In this document: one piece after another, positions 43,093-53,100 of the stretch
How positions within the stretch are numbered: the stretch's first letter is position 1
How the letters are laid out: every line of letters begins with the position of its first letter
Assembly: GCF_021502725.1 (NCBI RefSeq)
Contig: NZ_JAKFFS010000001.1
Location: forward strand, 2,232,001 to 2,296,000
Source: Dyadobacter sp. CY345
Lineage (GTDB): Bacteria > Bacteroidota > Bacteroidia > Cytophagales > Spirosomataceae
Direction of reading: 5' to 3'
Length of the DNA stretch: 64,000 bases
Notes under the pieces: model-generated
The model's input: only the letters and a program-made list of their open reading frames with translations
Databases searched by the model: none
Told to the model about the DNA's origin: nothing
Program-made: the position numbers and the translations under genes

Positions 43093-43655
43093 TGTGTTAT
43101 GTGTCTTGTTTTAATAAATGTACAAGGGTTGCCCTGATAAATTCCATAAGCATCCAGATCTTTGACAGCGACAGAATTGACTGTTAGTACTGCATGAGAA
43201 CGAACGGTAACGCCCGGACAAACAGTGGCCTTCGCGCCGATCCAAGCGCCACTTTCTATCGTAATGGGCAGGGTGATCAGATCAAAAGAACTTTTGGTAA
43301 AATTATGGTTTCCAGTCAATAACATTGCGCCTTGACTTAGACAGCAATTTTTGCATAAAGTAACGTCTGTAAGATTGTCAATCCAGACATTTTCTCCTAT
43401 CCAAATGTCGTCCTCAATGGTCAGAAACCAAGGATATTTAATATTTACCTTCGGTTTTATCGTCACGTTTTTTCCAATTTTCGCACCAAAAATTCTCAGG
43501 GCGAAAATTTTAATTGACACCGGAATTGGCAGGTAAGTATTAACTATAATCCGGCCAACAATGAACCAAGCCAGTTGTTTTGTCTTACTCCCAGGTCGGT
43601 ACCAGCTGTTATCATAACTTGACAGACTGGTTTGGGCTCTGGAGGTCTTTTCCAT
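43089..43655 (-). CDS. WcaF-like sugar O-acetyltransferase
   Basis: A 188-residue left-handed beta-helix enzyme that acetylates a sugar of the glycan. Starting region LSSYDNSWYRPGSKTKQ is that of colanic acid WcaF proteins, then hexapeptide repeats (GAKIGKNVTIKPKVNI, IEDDIWIGENVWIDNL, IESGAWIGAKATVCPGVTV) and the catalytic His in LLTGNHNF. The ATG at 43655 is preferred because it begins where family members do; an earlier ATG at 43730 would lie deeper within the preceding gene. Confidence 0.85.
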   Translation of the reverse strand: MEKTSRAQTSLSSYDNSWYRPGSKTKQLAWFIVGRIIVNTYLPIPVSIKIFALRIFGAKIGKNVTIKPKVNIKYPWFLTIEDDIWIGENVWIDNLTDVTLCKNCCLSQGAMLLTGNHNFTKSSFDLITLPITIESGAWIGAKATVCPGVTVRSHAVLTVNSVAVKDLDAYGIYQGNPCTFIKTRHITH

Positions 43656-44538
43656 ATTCTGTCCTAAAATGTGATACAATACTTTCCTTATCTTTTCCGG
43701 CCCGCTGATATACCTCAAAAATTTTGGCATCTACCAGAAAGCGGTACCAGAAACCTTGAAGAAAATGCCAGATCAATCCCTTTTTTCCATCTAAAAAACC
43801 ACCCTTTATGACAAACCGAAAGAGGAAATACATGAATGGTCGTGTAAATAGAGGCAGATTTGCATATTTGATTTTCAGATAACGTGTTCGCTGTTCCTGA
43901 CTTCCCCAGAATTTTGGCGTGACAGTTTCTTTATTACCAAAGTTATATTTTATATTCAATAAATCAATTACCTCACGTATTGCATAATTATTATGCTTTT
44001 GAGTCCACCAGGTTAAATTGTTCAGATTGTGGTCAACAATATCATTTTGAAGCTGTGCCGTTGTGCCGCTGCTTAATTTGATATGTTCATCCATCCACAG
44101 TTCCTCGCAAACGCCGGTACCGCGACGCCAGATGCGTAGAAGCCATATCGGGTAATATCCACCGTGATTGATCCATTGATCCATAAAGACCACTCTTCTT
44201 TTTACATAAAGTCCTGAAATGTTCTCGGGAGTAGTGGCGAGAGAGGTTTTAAGCTCTTCTGCGAGCTCGGAAGTGATATACTCATCAGCATCCATGCGCA
44301 TAAGCCATTTTGTTTGAAACGGATTATGCTGAATTCCGTAATTAAACTGGAAAGCATAAGAAACCCACGGGTTTTGTACAACCACCGCACCGAGGCTTTC
44401 GGCTACGGCGACAGTATTATCAGTTGAAAAAGAGTCTATGATGAAAATTTTATCCGTGATCAGCAACAGACTTTTGATGCAGCGCCCAATGTGTTTTGAT
44501 TCATTATTCGTTAAAATGATGACGGATAAATCAACCAT
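43612..44538 (-). CDS. Glycosyltransferase family 2 (WaaE/KdtX-like)
   Basis: A 308-residue GT-A enzyme. LSVIILTNNESKHIGRCIKSL, FIIDSFSTDNTVAVA and the metal-binding MRMDADEYIT are visible at the N-terminus. Its size and the late WTQKHNNYAIREV segment resemble the WaaE/KdtX group that adds a beta-sugar to a lipopolysaccharide core, but a role in exopolysaccharide is as likely in this cluster. A -7 box stands 53 bases ahead of the start. Confidence 0.85.
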   Translation of the reverse strand: MVDLSVIILTNNESKHIGRCIKSLLLITDKIFIIDSFSTDNTVAVAESLGAVVVQNPWVSYAFQFNYGIQHNPFQTKWLMRMDADEYITSELAEELKTSLATTPENISGLYVKRRVVFMDQWINHGGYYPIWLLRIWRRGTGVCEELWMDEHIKLSSGTTAQLQNDIVDHNLNNLTWWTQKHNNYAIREVIDLLNIKYNFGNKETVTPKFWGSQEQRTRYLKIKYANLPLFTRPFMYFLFRFVIKGGFLDGKKGLIWHFLQGFWYRFLVDAKIFEVYQRAGKDKESIVSHFRTEYGKDLQSPNQSVKL

Positions 44539-44590
44539 ATTGTGGACTCGGATTGTGGGGAATTGGTTTTAGTGTATGCTTTATCTATAT

Positions 44591-44598
44591 CAAAGGTA
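44591..44598 (-). promoter_or_regulatory. -7 element ahead of the downstream glycan genes
   Basis: TACCTTTG on the minus strand, exact for TAnnTTTG. It lies between the 44600 and 43612 glycosyltransferase genes, so the latter group may have its own promoter. No -33 box. Confidence 0.35.
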
Positions 44599-44599
44599 A

Positions 44600-45748
44600 T
44601 TACATTTTTTTAATTTTCTTGTACTCTTCCAATAATTGGTTTGCCACAACGGTTATATCAAAATTATCAGTTACCATCTGGAAAGCCCGATTTCTCAAAT
44701 CCTGAGCATAACTTTTATCTTGCAATATTTTAAGAAGTCCTGCTGCAACACCTTCACTGTTAAGTGGAGTCAGGTATGCCGCATCGTATTTTTTGATGTA
44801 ATCACCAAAGCCGACACGATCAGAAACAAGAGCAGGAACTTTTGAAGTCATCGCCTCCAAGACCGCGATCGAAAAACCTTCGGAATAGGAGGGCAGGACG
44901 AAAAGGTCAGCATCAGAAAGCGCTTCTTTTTTGATCGTATCTGTAAGCATTCCAACGAGCTTGATGCGGTCGCCAAGATTATTGTTTTTGATAAATTCCT
45001 CCGTTTCCGCCTGGTAACCGTCGTCCGGGCCTGCTAAAATTAAAACAGCATCAGGCAATTTTTCGTAAACCTGTTTAAAGGCCGGAAGCAATAAGTCCAG
45101 CCCTTTTTTTATATTAAGCCGACCCATGAAAAGGATCATTTGCTGCTGTGGAGATATTTCATGTTTCTTCCGGAATGTGCCTTTTTCGGGAAGGTTGACA
45201 TATTCAGATACTTTCATCCCATTTGGAACTATGACCATATTGGCAGGCCGGTAACCCAAATAACGTATCACATCTTCCTCTTCATCTGTATTATTAATCT
45301 GAATAAGATCGGCTTTTCCAAGAATCCTTTTTTGATAAAGTGCCGTCACAATATCCTTTTTCCATTTGCTGTGCGCAACCGCCCATTTGTCCAGCAAACC
45401 GTGAATGGTGATAACCAGAGCCGCTTTATGTGGAATCAGAAAGGGAGCCAGGCTTCCGAAATGCCAGATCCCATGCATATGAATGATATCATAATCCTGA
45501 ATATTTTTTTTCAGAAAATCATACATCTCAACAGAAAATTCACGGTAAAAGTTACTGATCGGCGTAGTCCGCTTGCATGGAATCAATCGGGAACCTTCGG
45601 GTGCCGGATACATTTTTTCGCCCGGCGTCATCGGGCTTAAAATATCGACCTGATGTCCTTGCCTTAAAACTTCGGTAGTATGATCATAAATGATTCTTGC
45701 CGGGCCTCCAATTGCCCATGTATAGGCACAAATATTTAAAATTCGCAT
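44600..45748 (-). CDS. Glycosyltransferase family 4
   Basis: A 382-residue GT-B enzyme. The N-terminal half has GGPARIIYDHTTEVLRQGH and IIHMHGIWHFG; the C-terminal half has MILFMGRLNIKKGLDLLLPA, ILAGPDDGY and the E-x7-E region SYSEGFSIAVLEAM. It retains the anomeric configuration and uses a nucleotide sugar, both unspecified. Confidence 0.9.
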   Translation of the reverse strand: MRILNICAYTWAIGGPARIIYDHTTEVLRQGHQVDILSPMTPGEKMYPAPEGSRLIPCKRTTPISNFYREFSVEMYDFLKKNIQDYDIIHMHGIWHFGSLAPFLIPHKAALVITIHGLLDKWAVAHSKWKKDIVTALYQKRILGKADLIQINNTDEEEDVIRYLGYRPANMVIVPNGMKVSEYVNLPEKGTFRKKHEISPQQQMILFMGRLNIKKGLDLLLPAFKQVYEKLPDAVLILAGPDDGYQAETEEFIKNNNLGDRIKLVGMLTDTIKKEALSDADLFVLPSYSEGFSIAVLEAMTSKVPALVSDRVGFGDYIKKYDAAYLTPLNSEGVAAGLLKILQDKSYAQDLRNRAFQMVTDNFDITVVANQLLEEYKKIKKM

Positions 45749-45784
45749 AATTACTTTGAATGAGGTAGCTGAGATAAGCGACGG

Positions 45785-46942
45785 TTATTTAGAATTTTCG
45801 TCTAGTTTCTTATAGCAGGCTACCATCTCTTTGGCTACTTTTTTTGATGAAAATGGTTGTACTAATTTCAATGACTCCTGACCCATCAGCTCGATTTTTT
45901 CAGGATTTTCAATAAATGATCGTAAGGCAGCTTCAAGTTCCTTTGGACGCTCAGGATTAAATGTAAATCCGTTTTTTTGATTCATAACAAGATCCTCAGC
46001 GCATCCGCATTTTTCAGAAACAAGCACTGGCATCCCGCAAACCATCGCTTCATTCACGACCAGACCCCACGGCTCGGATTTGCTAGGCAAAACCAAAACA
46101 TCACTGTCGGCAAGCCAGTTTGGAACCTTATACCAGGGAAAACCTCCTGCAAACTTAATGCGATTATCAGAAAGATAAGAACCAGACAATAACTCCAGTG
46201 TTTGACGCATAGGCCCGTCTCCAACAAAAAGCAGATCCCATGGCTCTGCTGATATTTTTTCACTTACGGATTTATAAGCTTCAATCAACAGTTCAAGGTT
46301 TTTTTCCTCCGCCAGCCTGCCCACATAAATGAATTTTCTATTCCGAGATAAGCCAGAAGATATCCGGGATTTTGCTTCCAGATAATTTTTTCGGATTATG
46401 TCCTCATCAATTACCGCAGCATGCCGCACTGCGATCTGCGATTCTCTTACACCTAGCGACAAAAGATAATTGGCTGATGATTTACCAAAACAGAAAAACG
46501 CATCCGCACGGTTTACAATCCAGCTTTTAATTTTTTCTTTTAAAGCAGATCTGTTATGATCCATCGTCGACGATTCTGATGAGAGCACGACTTTCACGCC
46601 TTTCCTGCGTGCGTAAATCATCAGCAGCACTTGTGCATAATCAAAATAGCCAGTTACGTTTAATACAGTCGGTTTGAAATCATCGAAAGCTTTTAGGAGC
46701 GCCGGAAGTCTTTCTTTAAAGCTAACAGTGTCTAAACTCCGGTTAAACAAAACCTGATATGGATAATCATACTGAAAATTTTCATCATCTTTCATGACGC
46801 TGCGGCTAGCCTCATGCAAAGCGATATGCACAACCATAAAGGTACTTTCCGGGTTGTCTTTTTTTAAACAATTGTGAATTTCAAAAAAGAGCTTTGATTT
46901 ATAATGCGCCCATAATTGATTGTGAATAACCAGTACACGCAT
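45785..46942 (-). CDS. Glycosyltransferase family 4
   Basis: A 385-residue GT-B enzyme similar in plan to its downstream neighbour but not closely alike. FIYVGRLAEEKNLELLIEAYK, LLFVGDGPM and the E-x7-E region SKSEPWGLVVNEAM mark the nucleotide-sugar half; the N-terminal half has VTGYFDYAQVLLMIYAR. It lies right behind the SGNH gene, with the last base of one codon shared (46942). Confidence 0.9.
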   Translation of the reverse strand: MRVLVIHNQLWAHYKSKLFFEIHNCLKKDNPESTFMVVHIALHEASRSVMKDDENFQYDYPYQVLFNRSLDTVSFKERLPALLKAFDDFKPTVLNVTGYFDYAQVLLMIYARRKGVKVVLSSESSTMDHNRSALKEKIKSWIVNRADAFFCFGKSSANYLLSLGVRESQIAVRHAAVIDEDIIRKNYLEAKSRISSGLSRNRKFIYVGRLAEEKNLELLIEAYKSVSEKISAEPWDLLFVGDGPMRQTLELLSGSYLSDNRIKFAGGFPWYKVPNWLADSDVLVLPSKSEPWGLVVNEAMVCGMPVLVSEKCGCAEDLVMNQKNGFTFNPERPKELEAALRSFIENPEKIELMGQESLKLVQPFSSKKVAKEMVACYKKLDENSK

Positions 46943-47985
46943 TATTGCTTTTTATTTAGATAGTCCAAAAACAGAGGATATAAATTGTTGGCTAGGAAAA
47001 CTTGGCCGGGATTATTGAAATGCACAACGTCCATTTTCCTGTAAAGCTTTGTCGTAATTCCATAATCAAATTCATTTACCAACCGAACGTGGTTTTCCTT
47101 TGCAAAGGAAATTATTTCATCTCCCTGGTCATTGAATTTACCAGCTTCAACTTCGGAAATTTCAGGGTGCAAATAGATGAAAAACGGTATGTTATTATCC
47201 TTTGCCATTTTAACAAGCTCCGCATATCCTGGGTTAAATCCTATTCCGGATTTGCGGATTCCGCCGTCGTCGGGCTTTTCGGATATGATTTTTTCATCTC
47301 TTCTAGCCTCTATTTTGATTGCCAGAGAATCAGTTTTGGGTTTCTGCGCTACGGGATCTATTTCTTTTTGCGTAGAAAAAAATGGAATTTTCGCGGAATA
47401 ATATTCGATGTAATATGGATAAAGATATTTATAACGCTCCCAGACTTCCAGAATCGCGGACGGATACTGTTTGTCGGGCATATTTGGATCTATGCCAATA
47501 ATGCTTTCGTGTCCCATAATGTCATGAGCATCATGGCTGCTGGTTACCAGGCAGATGAGTTTGGCTTTAAATAGGCCGAACTTTTTCAAATAAGCGGCGA
47601 CATTATCTGGTCCCCACGAACCGGCAGAAATATTTAAGACACGGACCCGCGTATTTAATGTGGAAGAAAGCCTTTTTTCAAGAAAACCGGATGCGAGGCT
47701 ATCCTGGTCCGTTAGGCTGCCACCGTTAACAACGGAATCTCCTATGAGAAGAATTACTATGGAATCCGCCGGAGAAAGCGGGTCATTCCGCATCGAAAAA
47801 TTATTGGTTCTTACGACATTCCCAAATCGTTTTACTTCTTGATTTGGTGCGTAAATATATTCAAAATCAGGGTCTGAGACATAAAGGGGAGCGTTGCAAA
47901 AACCGTATTTATAACGAAGCACAAGCTCCGCAATTCCGGCAACGATTATCAGAAAAATAATAAACCTGAAAATAAATTTTAGCAT
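46942..47985 (-). CDS. Membrane-anchored SGNH hydrolase-like protein
   Basis: A 347-residue protein with one N-terminal helix (about 2-22) and a periplasmic SGNH/GDSL domain. Block I is LLIGDSVVNGG (Ser in GDS), the Gly-containing block is NISAGSWGPDN, a further block has SSHDAHD, and the late DVVHFNNPG supplies the Asp-His pair. In glycan clusters such proteins add or remove acetyl groups. It is divergent from the 48069 gene. Confidence 0.8.
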   Translation of the reverse strand: MLKFIFRFIIFLIIVAGIAELVLRYKYGFCNAPLYVSDPDFEYIYAPNQEVKRFGNVVRTNNFSMRNDPLSPADSIVILLIGDSVVNGGSLTDQDSLASGFLEKRLSSTLNTRVRVLNISAGSWGPDNVAAYLKKFGLFKAKLICLVTSSHDAHDIMGHESIIGIDPNMPDKQYPSAILEVWERYKYLYPYYIEYYSAKIPFFSTQKEIDPVAQKPKTDSLAIKIEARRDEKIISEKPDDGGIRKSGIGFNPGYAELVKMAKDNNIPFFIYLHPEISEVEAGKFNDQGDEIISFAKENHVRLVNEFDYGITTKLYRKMDVVHFNNPGQVFLANNLYPLFLDYLNKKQ

Positions 47986-47995
47986 AAAGTAATTC

Positions 47996-48003
47996 TAATT
48001 TTG
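47996..48003 (+). promoter_or_regulatory. -7 element of the GT-C-like membrane protein gene
   Basis: TAATTTTG matches TAnnTTTG, 66 bases ahead of the start; no TTG at -33. Confidence 0.35.
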
Positions 48004-48068
48004 CGATGTTCGCTGATGCAAATTTAGAATTACTTTTTCATATTTGATTTTTTATTGAAATTCACGCC

Positions 48069-49772
48069 ATGATTTCCGCTAAATATCGCAAGACCATCAC
48101 GTACACAATACTGGGTTTAGTCATATTATCGCTGTTGCTTTGCAGCGTTGTCTTTCCTCCATTTCATGGGTATTATACAACCGATGAAAATTTCGTAGCA
48201 GATTCCGGTGTATTGTTATGGTACGGCAATACGCCCAGAGGACTGGACTGGCCGGCGGCTCCTCATATGTTATTTTACTATCTGACGTTTGGTGTATCCT
48301 GTTTGCTTGCCACGATCCAGAACATTGGGAATTTAACGGGCCTGATTTCAGTATTTGATATTTTTGATTTGCAGGCATATAAGTTTTTGACCTACCGTGA
48401 ACCTTTCATTTTGATTGGCAGAACTTTCCAAATCCTGGCGGTTGGCTTTATTTTGTATAGAACCTCAGTAATTCTTTACCGGCAAAATCACGAATTGCTG
48501 ATTGAACCCGTCAAGCTTTTTTTGCCAATTATTTTCATCACTTCAATGCTTGTACTGAATACTTCTCCAGTGCTTAGACCAGAAGCGATATCAGGTAATT
48601 TGTTTATACTGCTGCTCGCCCGGATGATTTTCAGCGATTCGTTAACGCAGAAAGAAATAGTAGTTTATTCCGGAGTTTTCGGCTTGATTCTGGCCGAGAG
48701 ACTGATTTTTGCATTCTTTGTTCCTTTTTTTATCGGTGCTGTCTTTCTTTTGGCAAACAGGAAAAAGTTTCAAAATGCTGGATTTTCCTTATTGATGATT
48801 TTTATCACATTTGTAATTTTTTGTCCTTTTATTATCACAGATACACTCGTGATCATGAAATCCTTCGTCGGTGGCATAATTGCAAAAATTAACGATAAAC
48901 CGATGGGTACTTTCTTCAACCGTGAATACATCGGTCAATTTCTTAAAGAGCCTGTCAATATAGTAATACTAATTTTAGCTGCGCTGGGTCTTTATGCTAT
49001 GCTTCGTACTAGAAAAATACTGTACTTTCTTTTAATAGGGAATACGTTTTTATTCCTTTTCCTCGTCTTGCGTTCTTCACTTATTTACGACACACATGTT
49101 CTGCCAGCCGCAGTCGTAACCATGTTCCTGGTTGGGCTCGGGCTGGGATTTGTGGCTGAAAGAATAAATATCTGGGGCATACGTATTGCGGCAGTAGTCA
49201 TGATCATAATTGCGACTACAAATATAGTTTCATCTGCTAAGTATCACCTCAGAGTCCACAAAAGGTTGAATATGCATGATGCATGCGCCTGGATTTCTAC
49301 TTTACCATCCGAAACAAGAATGCTGGTTAATCTGGAATTTGAATTTTATGTACCAAAGTCCGAACAGTGCTTGCTGAGGGAACAGGCGCTGAACAACGAT
49401 AACCGGAAAATGATTAGGAAGCTCAACTATTTACTTGGCAGCAAAGCCGGGATGGAAGTTGAAGGGAAGGATCTCCCAATTATAGCAAATGCATTTGCTT
49501 TCGAAGATGAACGACAATATGATTCGCAGTATAAGATATTATTGAAATATACGCCTGGCGAGAAGTCAAAAGTTTACGACTATGATGTCTACTTTGAAGC
49601 TGTTGAACTGGCAAGCCACAGTATTAAAACCGATCTTGCTTTCCAGGATTTTGAGAAAGGAAAATATGAATATTTAGTGACTGAAAAATTCTTGAAAGAC
49701 CGTAAGCCAATTAAAATTTTTGACAAGGAATGGGGAGTTCAGTACTATGTCTATAAGAGGGATAATTATTGA
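48069..49772 (+). CDS. GT-C-like polytopic membrane protein
   Basis: A 567-residue inner membrane protein with about ten to eleven transmembrane helices over residues 10-390, then a soluble periplasmic tail of about 170 residues. After the first helix comes YYTTDENFVADSG with Asp 39 and Glu 40, the acidic pair of GT-C enzymes, which use lipid-linked sugars (PMT and ArnT type). The next loop has LDWPAAPHMLFYYL. The match is by pattern only, so a glycosyltransferase role is likely but not certain. It is transcribed away from the glycan cluster. Confidence 0.65.
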   Translation: MISAKYRKTITYTILGLVILSLLLCSVVFPPFHGYYTTDENFVADSGVLLWYGNTPRGLDWPAAPHMLFYYLTFGVSCLLATIQNIGNLTGLISVFDIFDLQAYKFLTYREPFILIGRTFQILAVGFILYRTSVILYRQNHELLIEPVKLFLPIIFITSMLVLNTSPVLRPEAISGNLFILLLARMIFSDSLTQKEIVVYSGVFGLILAERLIFAFFVPFFIGAVFLLANRKKFQNAGFSLLMIFITFVIFCPFIITDTLVIMKSFVGGIIAKINDKPMGTFFNREYIGQFLKEPVNIVILILAALGLYAMLRTRKILYFLLIGNTFLFLFLVLRSSLIYDTHVLPAAVVTMFLVGLGLGFVAERINIWGIRIAAVVMIIIATTNIVSSAKYHLRVHKRLNMHDACAWISTLPSETRMLVNLEFEFYVPKSEQCLLREQALNNDNRKMIRKLNYLLGSKAGMEVEGKDLPIIANAFAFEDERQYDSQYKILLKYTPGEKSKVYDYDVYFEAVELASHSIKTDLAFQDFEKGKYEYLVTEKFLKDRKPIKIFDKEWGVQYYVYKRDNY

Positions 49773-50033
49773 AATAACCCTTGCGGTTGTTATAATCGTA
49801 TACATTATGAATTTTGTACAAAAGACCAGTCGGACAGACCTTGTCTTTCTTTATATTTTCCAATTCACAATGTCTTCATCACATTTTGTTGATCATAAGG
49901 TAATATAGGCAATGCAATTTTGCGCCTTCTCAATCAGGTGCTAATTGTTTTGACAACTATATTATCAGTATTTCTACAAAGTACAAGCCTTTCCAATGCT
50001 AGCAGATTGCATTATTTTGGTAAACTAAATTAT

Positions 50034-50068
50034 TTCAAACGTTTGCATAAATATTCAAACGTTTGCAT
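50034..50068. promoter_or_regulatory. Two LacI/PurR-like operator palindromes
   Basis: The 15-base unit TTCAAACGTTTGCAT occurs at 50034-50048 and again, identical, at 50054-50068. Each contains the palindrome CAAACGTTTG with a central CG, the pattern bound by LacI/GalR/PurR regulators. Centre spacing is 20 bases, about two helical turns. Confidence 0.65.
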
Positions 50069-50114
50069 TTAATTGTCGACTATTTTATATTTTTTATATT
50101 AATAATGCAATTTG

Positions 50115-50122
50115 TACTTTTG
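50115..50122 (+). promoter_or_regulatory. -7 element of susC
   Basis: TACTTTTG, exact for TAnnTTTG, 78 bases ahead of the start codon and about 50-80 bases after the palindromes. The -33 place has only TTT. Confidence 0.5.
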
Positions 50123-50199
50123 GTGAATCTCTGATAATTTTTACGTTTTAAAGCCTTCTGCGCATTTTTCAAATAATTTAAAAACAAATAATCCACATT

Positions 50200-53100
50200 A
50201 TGAGACAAACTCTATTAGTCAGCAAAAGAGGTATCTGCTGTTGTTTCTTATCCGTCACTGCTGTGTTCGGACTGGATGCAAACGCAGGAACCGCCTTCGC
50301 AGAGAAGGTACGGCAAACATCTCATTTGTCCGTCAGGACAATGAAGGATATTCCACTTCGTGGCAAGGTGGTTACCGCTAAAAACGAAGGATTGCCAGGT
50401 GTTACGGTTGTCATTGCCGGTGTTGACGGAAACAATAAACAAGGTACTACAACGAACGAAAACGGTGAGTTTACGTTCAGCAGTCTGGAAGCCGGGAAGA
50501 AATATAAAATTGATTTCAGTTATATAGGCTTCGAAAAGCAGTCTCTCGCGGAATTTGTTTTGACGGAATCTAACAGTGAATCACTCAATATAACTTTAAA
50601 AGAATCAGCTGCTGACCTGAACGAGGTTGTTGTTGGTTATGGAAGTACAACTAAAAAAGATATAACGGGTTCGGTAAAATCTTTGAAAAGCGGTGAATTC
50701 AACACAGGTATCATTAACTCTCCTGAGCAATTATTTCAGGGAAAAGTTGCGGGTGTAAACGTTACCTCTGCGACAGGCGAGCCTGGTGGAGCAGTGAACA
50801 TTACCGTTCGTGGTCCTGGTGGCGTTCGTACGGGAAGCACACCACTTTTTGTTGTCGACGGACTCGCTCTGGACAACAGCAGTACTGGTGGAGCGACAAA
50901 TCCTTTAAGTTTTATCAACCCTCAGGATATCGAATCGATTGACGTATTGAAAGATGCGTCAGCGACAGCAATTTACGGAGCGAGAGGAGCAAACGGGGTA
51001 ATTTTGATTACAACGAAAAGAGGAAAATCAGGCGTGGCAACGGTAAATTATTCCGGAAGCTTTGGTATTTCTAAGATGGCGCGTCCGATAGATGTGTTTT
51101 CTGCGGAGGAATTTCTCACAGAAGCGACAAAATTGGGCGGAACGTTTATAGATGGAAAAGGTAATACGGATTGGCAGAAAGAAATTTCGAGAACGGCTTT
51201 CACGCAAAATCATAATGTTGCATTAAGCGGAGGCTCGGAAAAGTCTACTTATTACGCTTCTTTCGGTATGCAAAAACAGGACGGAATTCTTAAAAACAGT
51301 AGCCTGGACCGTTATACCGGGAGGATTAACGTCAATCAGAAATTGCTGAATGACAGGGTCAGTGTGGATGTGAATTTGAATGCTACCAACACAAAAAATC
51401 TAAGGCCAAATCAGGGAATGATCGGAAGCGCGCTTGCCGCCAATCCAACGTATCCCGCCTATGATGAAGCCGGAGCTCCGTTTCAATATCAGGATGGGAC
51501 TAATCCGTTGATTACGTTGGCATTGGAAAAAGATCAGACGACAACGAACAGGGTTATCGGAAATATTTCTCCATCGGTTACACTTTTTAAAGGTTTGGTT
51601 TATAAGTTGAATTTTGGTGTCGATAATTCCTCTTCAACACAGGATTTACAATCTCTTGCCAACAAAGTTCCTTTTCAGGACGGTCGCCTGGAAACAAGGG
51701 ACGTAAGAAATAGCAACAGGTTACTTGAAAATTACATAACCTACACGATTGAAAAAAACAGCCACAACTTTTCTGCATTGGTAGGCCATTCGTATCAGAA
51801 AATATCTTTACAGAAAAGAGCTTACAGTATTAACAAGTTCTCTGTGGGTGGTATCGAGCCAATTTACAATCCTGGTGTAGGCCAAGACCTAACATTGGTG
51901 AACAACCGTCCAACTGGTGAGGCAACATTAAATGAATTGCAGTCATTCTTTTCAAGAGTGAATTATGCATTCAAAGACAAATATCTTATTACAGCGACAG
52001 TTCGTGTGGATGGTTCTTCGAAGTTTGGTGCAAATAATAAATACGGAGTTTTCCCGTCGTTCTCTGTGGGCTGGAGACTTTCTGAGGAAAACTTCATGAA
52101 GTCTTCTCCATTTACGGATTTGAAACTTCGTGCAGGTTGGGGACAGACTGGTAATCAGGAAATACCTTCGAAAATTACCCAGGCTTTGTTTACGTCAACA
52201 ATTACTGATAAAACAACCTACCCATTGTTCAATACAGGCGCTTATCCGTCAGGAACAACATACGCTCGTCTGGCAAACCCGAATATTCAGTGGGAAACTT
52301 CGGCACAAACTGACTTAGGTATTGACTTCGCCCTTTTCAAAGGGGCTCTGAGCGGTTCGGTAGATTATTTCAGCAAAACTTCAGAAAAGATCCTTTTAGA
52401 AGTAATTCCTTCTGATCCTGTTCAACCTGCCGGAACGTACTGGACGAATGTTGACAATATGAAAATCATCAATCAGGGAACAGAAATTGACCTTTCGTAT
52501 CGTAAAAATCTAACAAACGGTATTCGTTTCGGATTGGCAGGTAACATTACCTTTATCAAAAACAACGTTAAAAATTCTCCATATTCGGTAATCCCTTCCG
52601 GTTCTGCACAAGGTTCAGGTCTTACCTCTGCGACTATCAACGGATACATCAGTGGAGAACCGATTGGTACTTTTTACCTGAAAGAATTTATCGGCTTTGA
52701 CGATAAGGGAATTAACCAGTTCAGAGACGTTGACAGCGACGGAATTATCACAGATAAAGACCGTGTGGCTGCCGGATCGGCGCTTCCAACGAAGATGTAT
52801 AATTTCAGCGGAACCTTTGGCTTTAAAGGTTTTGACCTTGCTGCGAACTTCAACGGGGTTTCTGGTAATAAACTTTATGACAACACTGCGAACTCCAATT
52901 TTTATAAACTGAGATTGTCAAAAGGTATCAACGTAACGCCGGAAGCGATTTCAAGACCGGAGGAATCCACAAACAACTCGGCGCCGGTATCAACTCGTTT
53001 CCTTAAAAATGGTGCTTTCTTACGGTTGAACAATCTTGCGTTGGGATACAACGTAAATACAACTGCATTGGGAATCAATAACTGGGTTCAGACAATCCGT

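Larger units (their letters stand above)
49773..50199 (+). other. Regulatory region upstream of susC
   Basis: 427 bases without a supported gene. They contain two identical palindromic sites (50034-50068), a -7 box at 50115-50122 and long AT-rich stretches. Confidence 0.7.

Noticed and set aside
49720..49908. 62-codon frame starting within the end of the GT-C-like gene
   Set aside because: Its start is inside another gene in a different frame, it has no promoter or family match, and it contains only one weak hydrophobic stretch.
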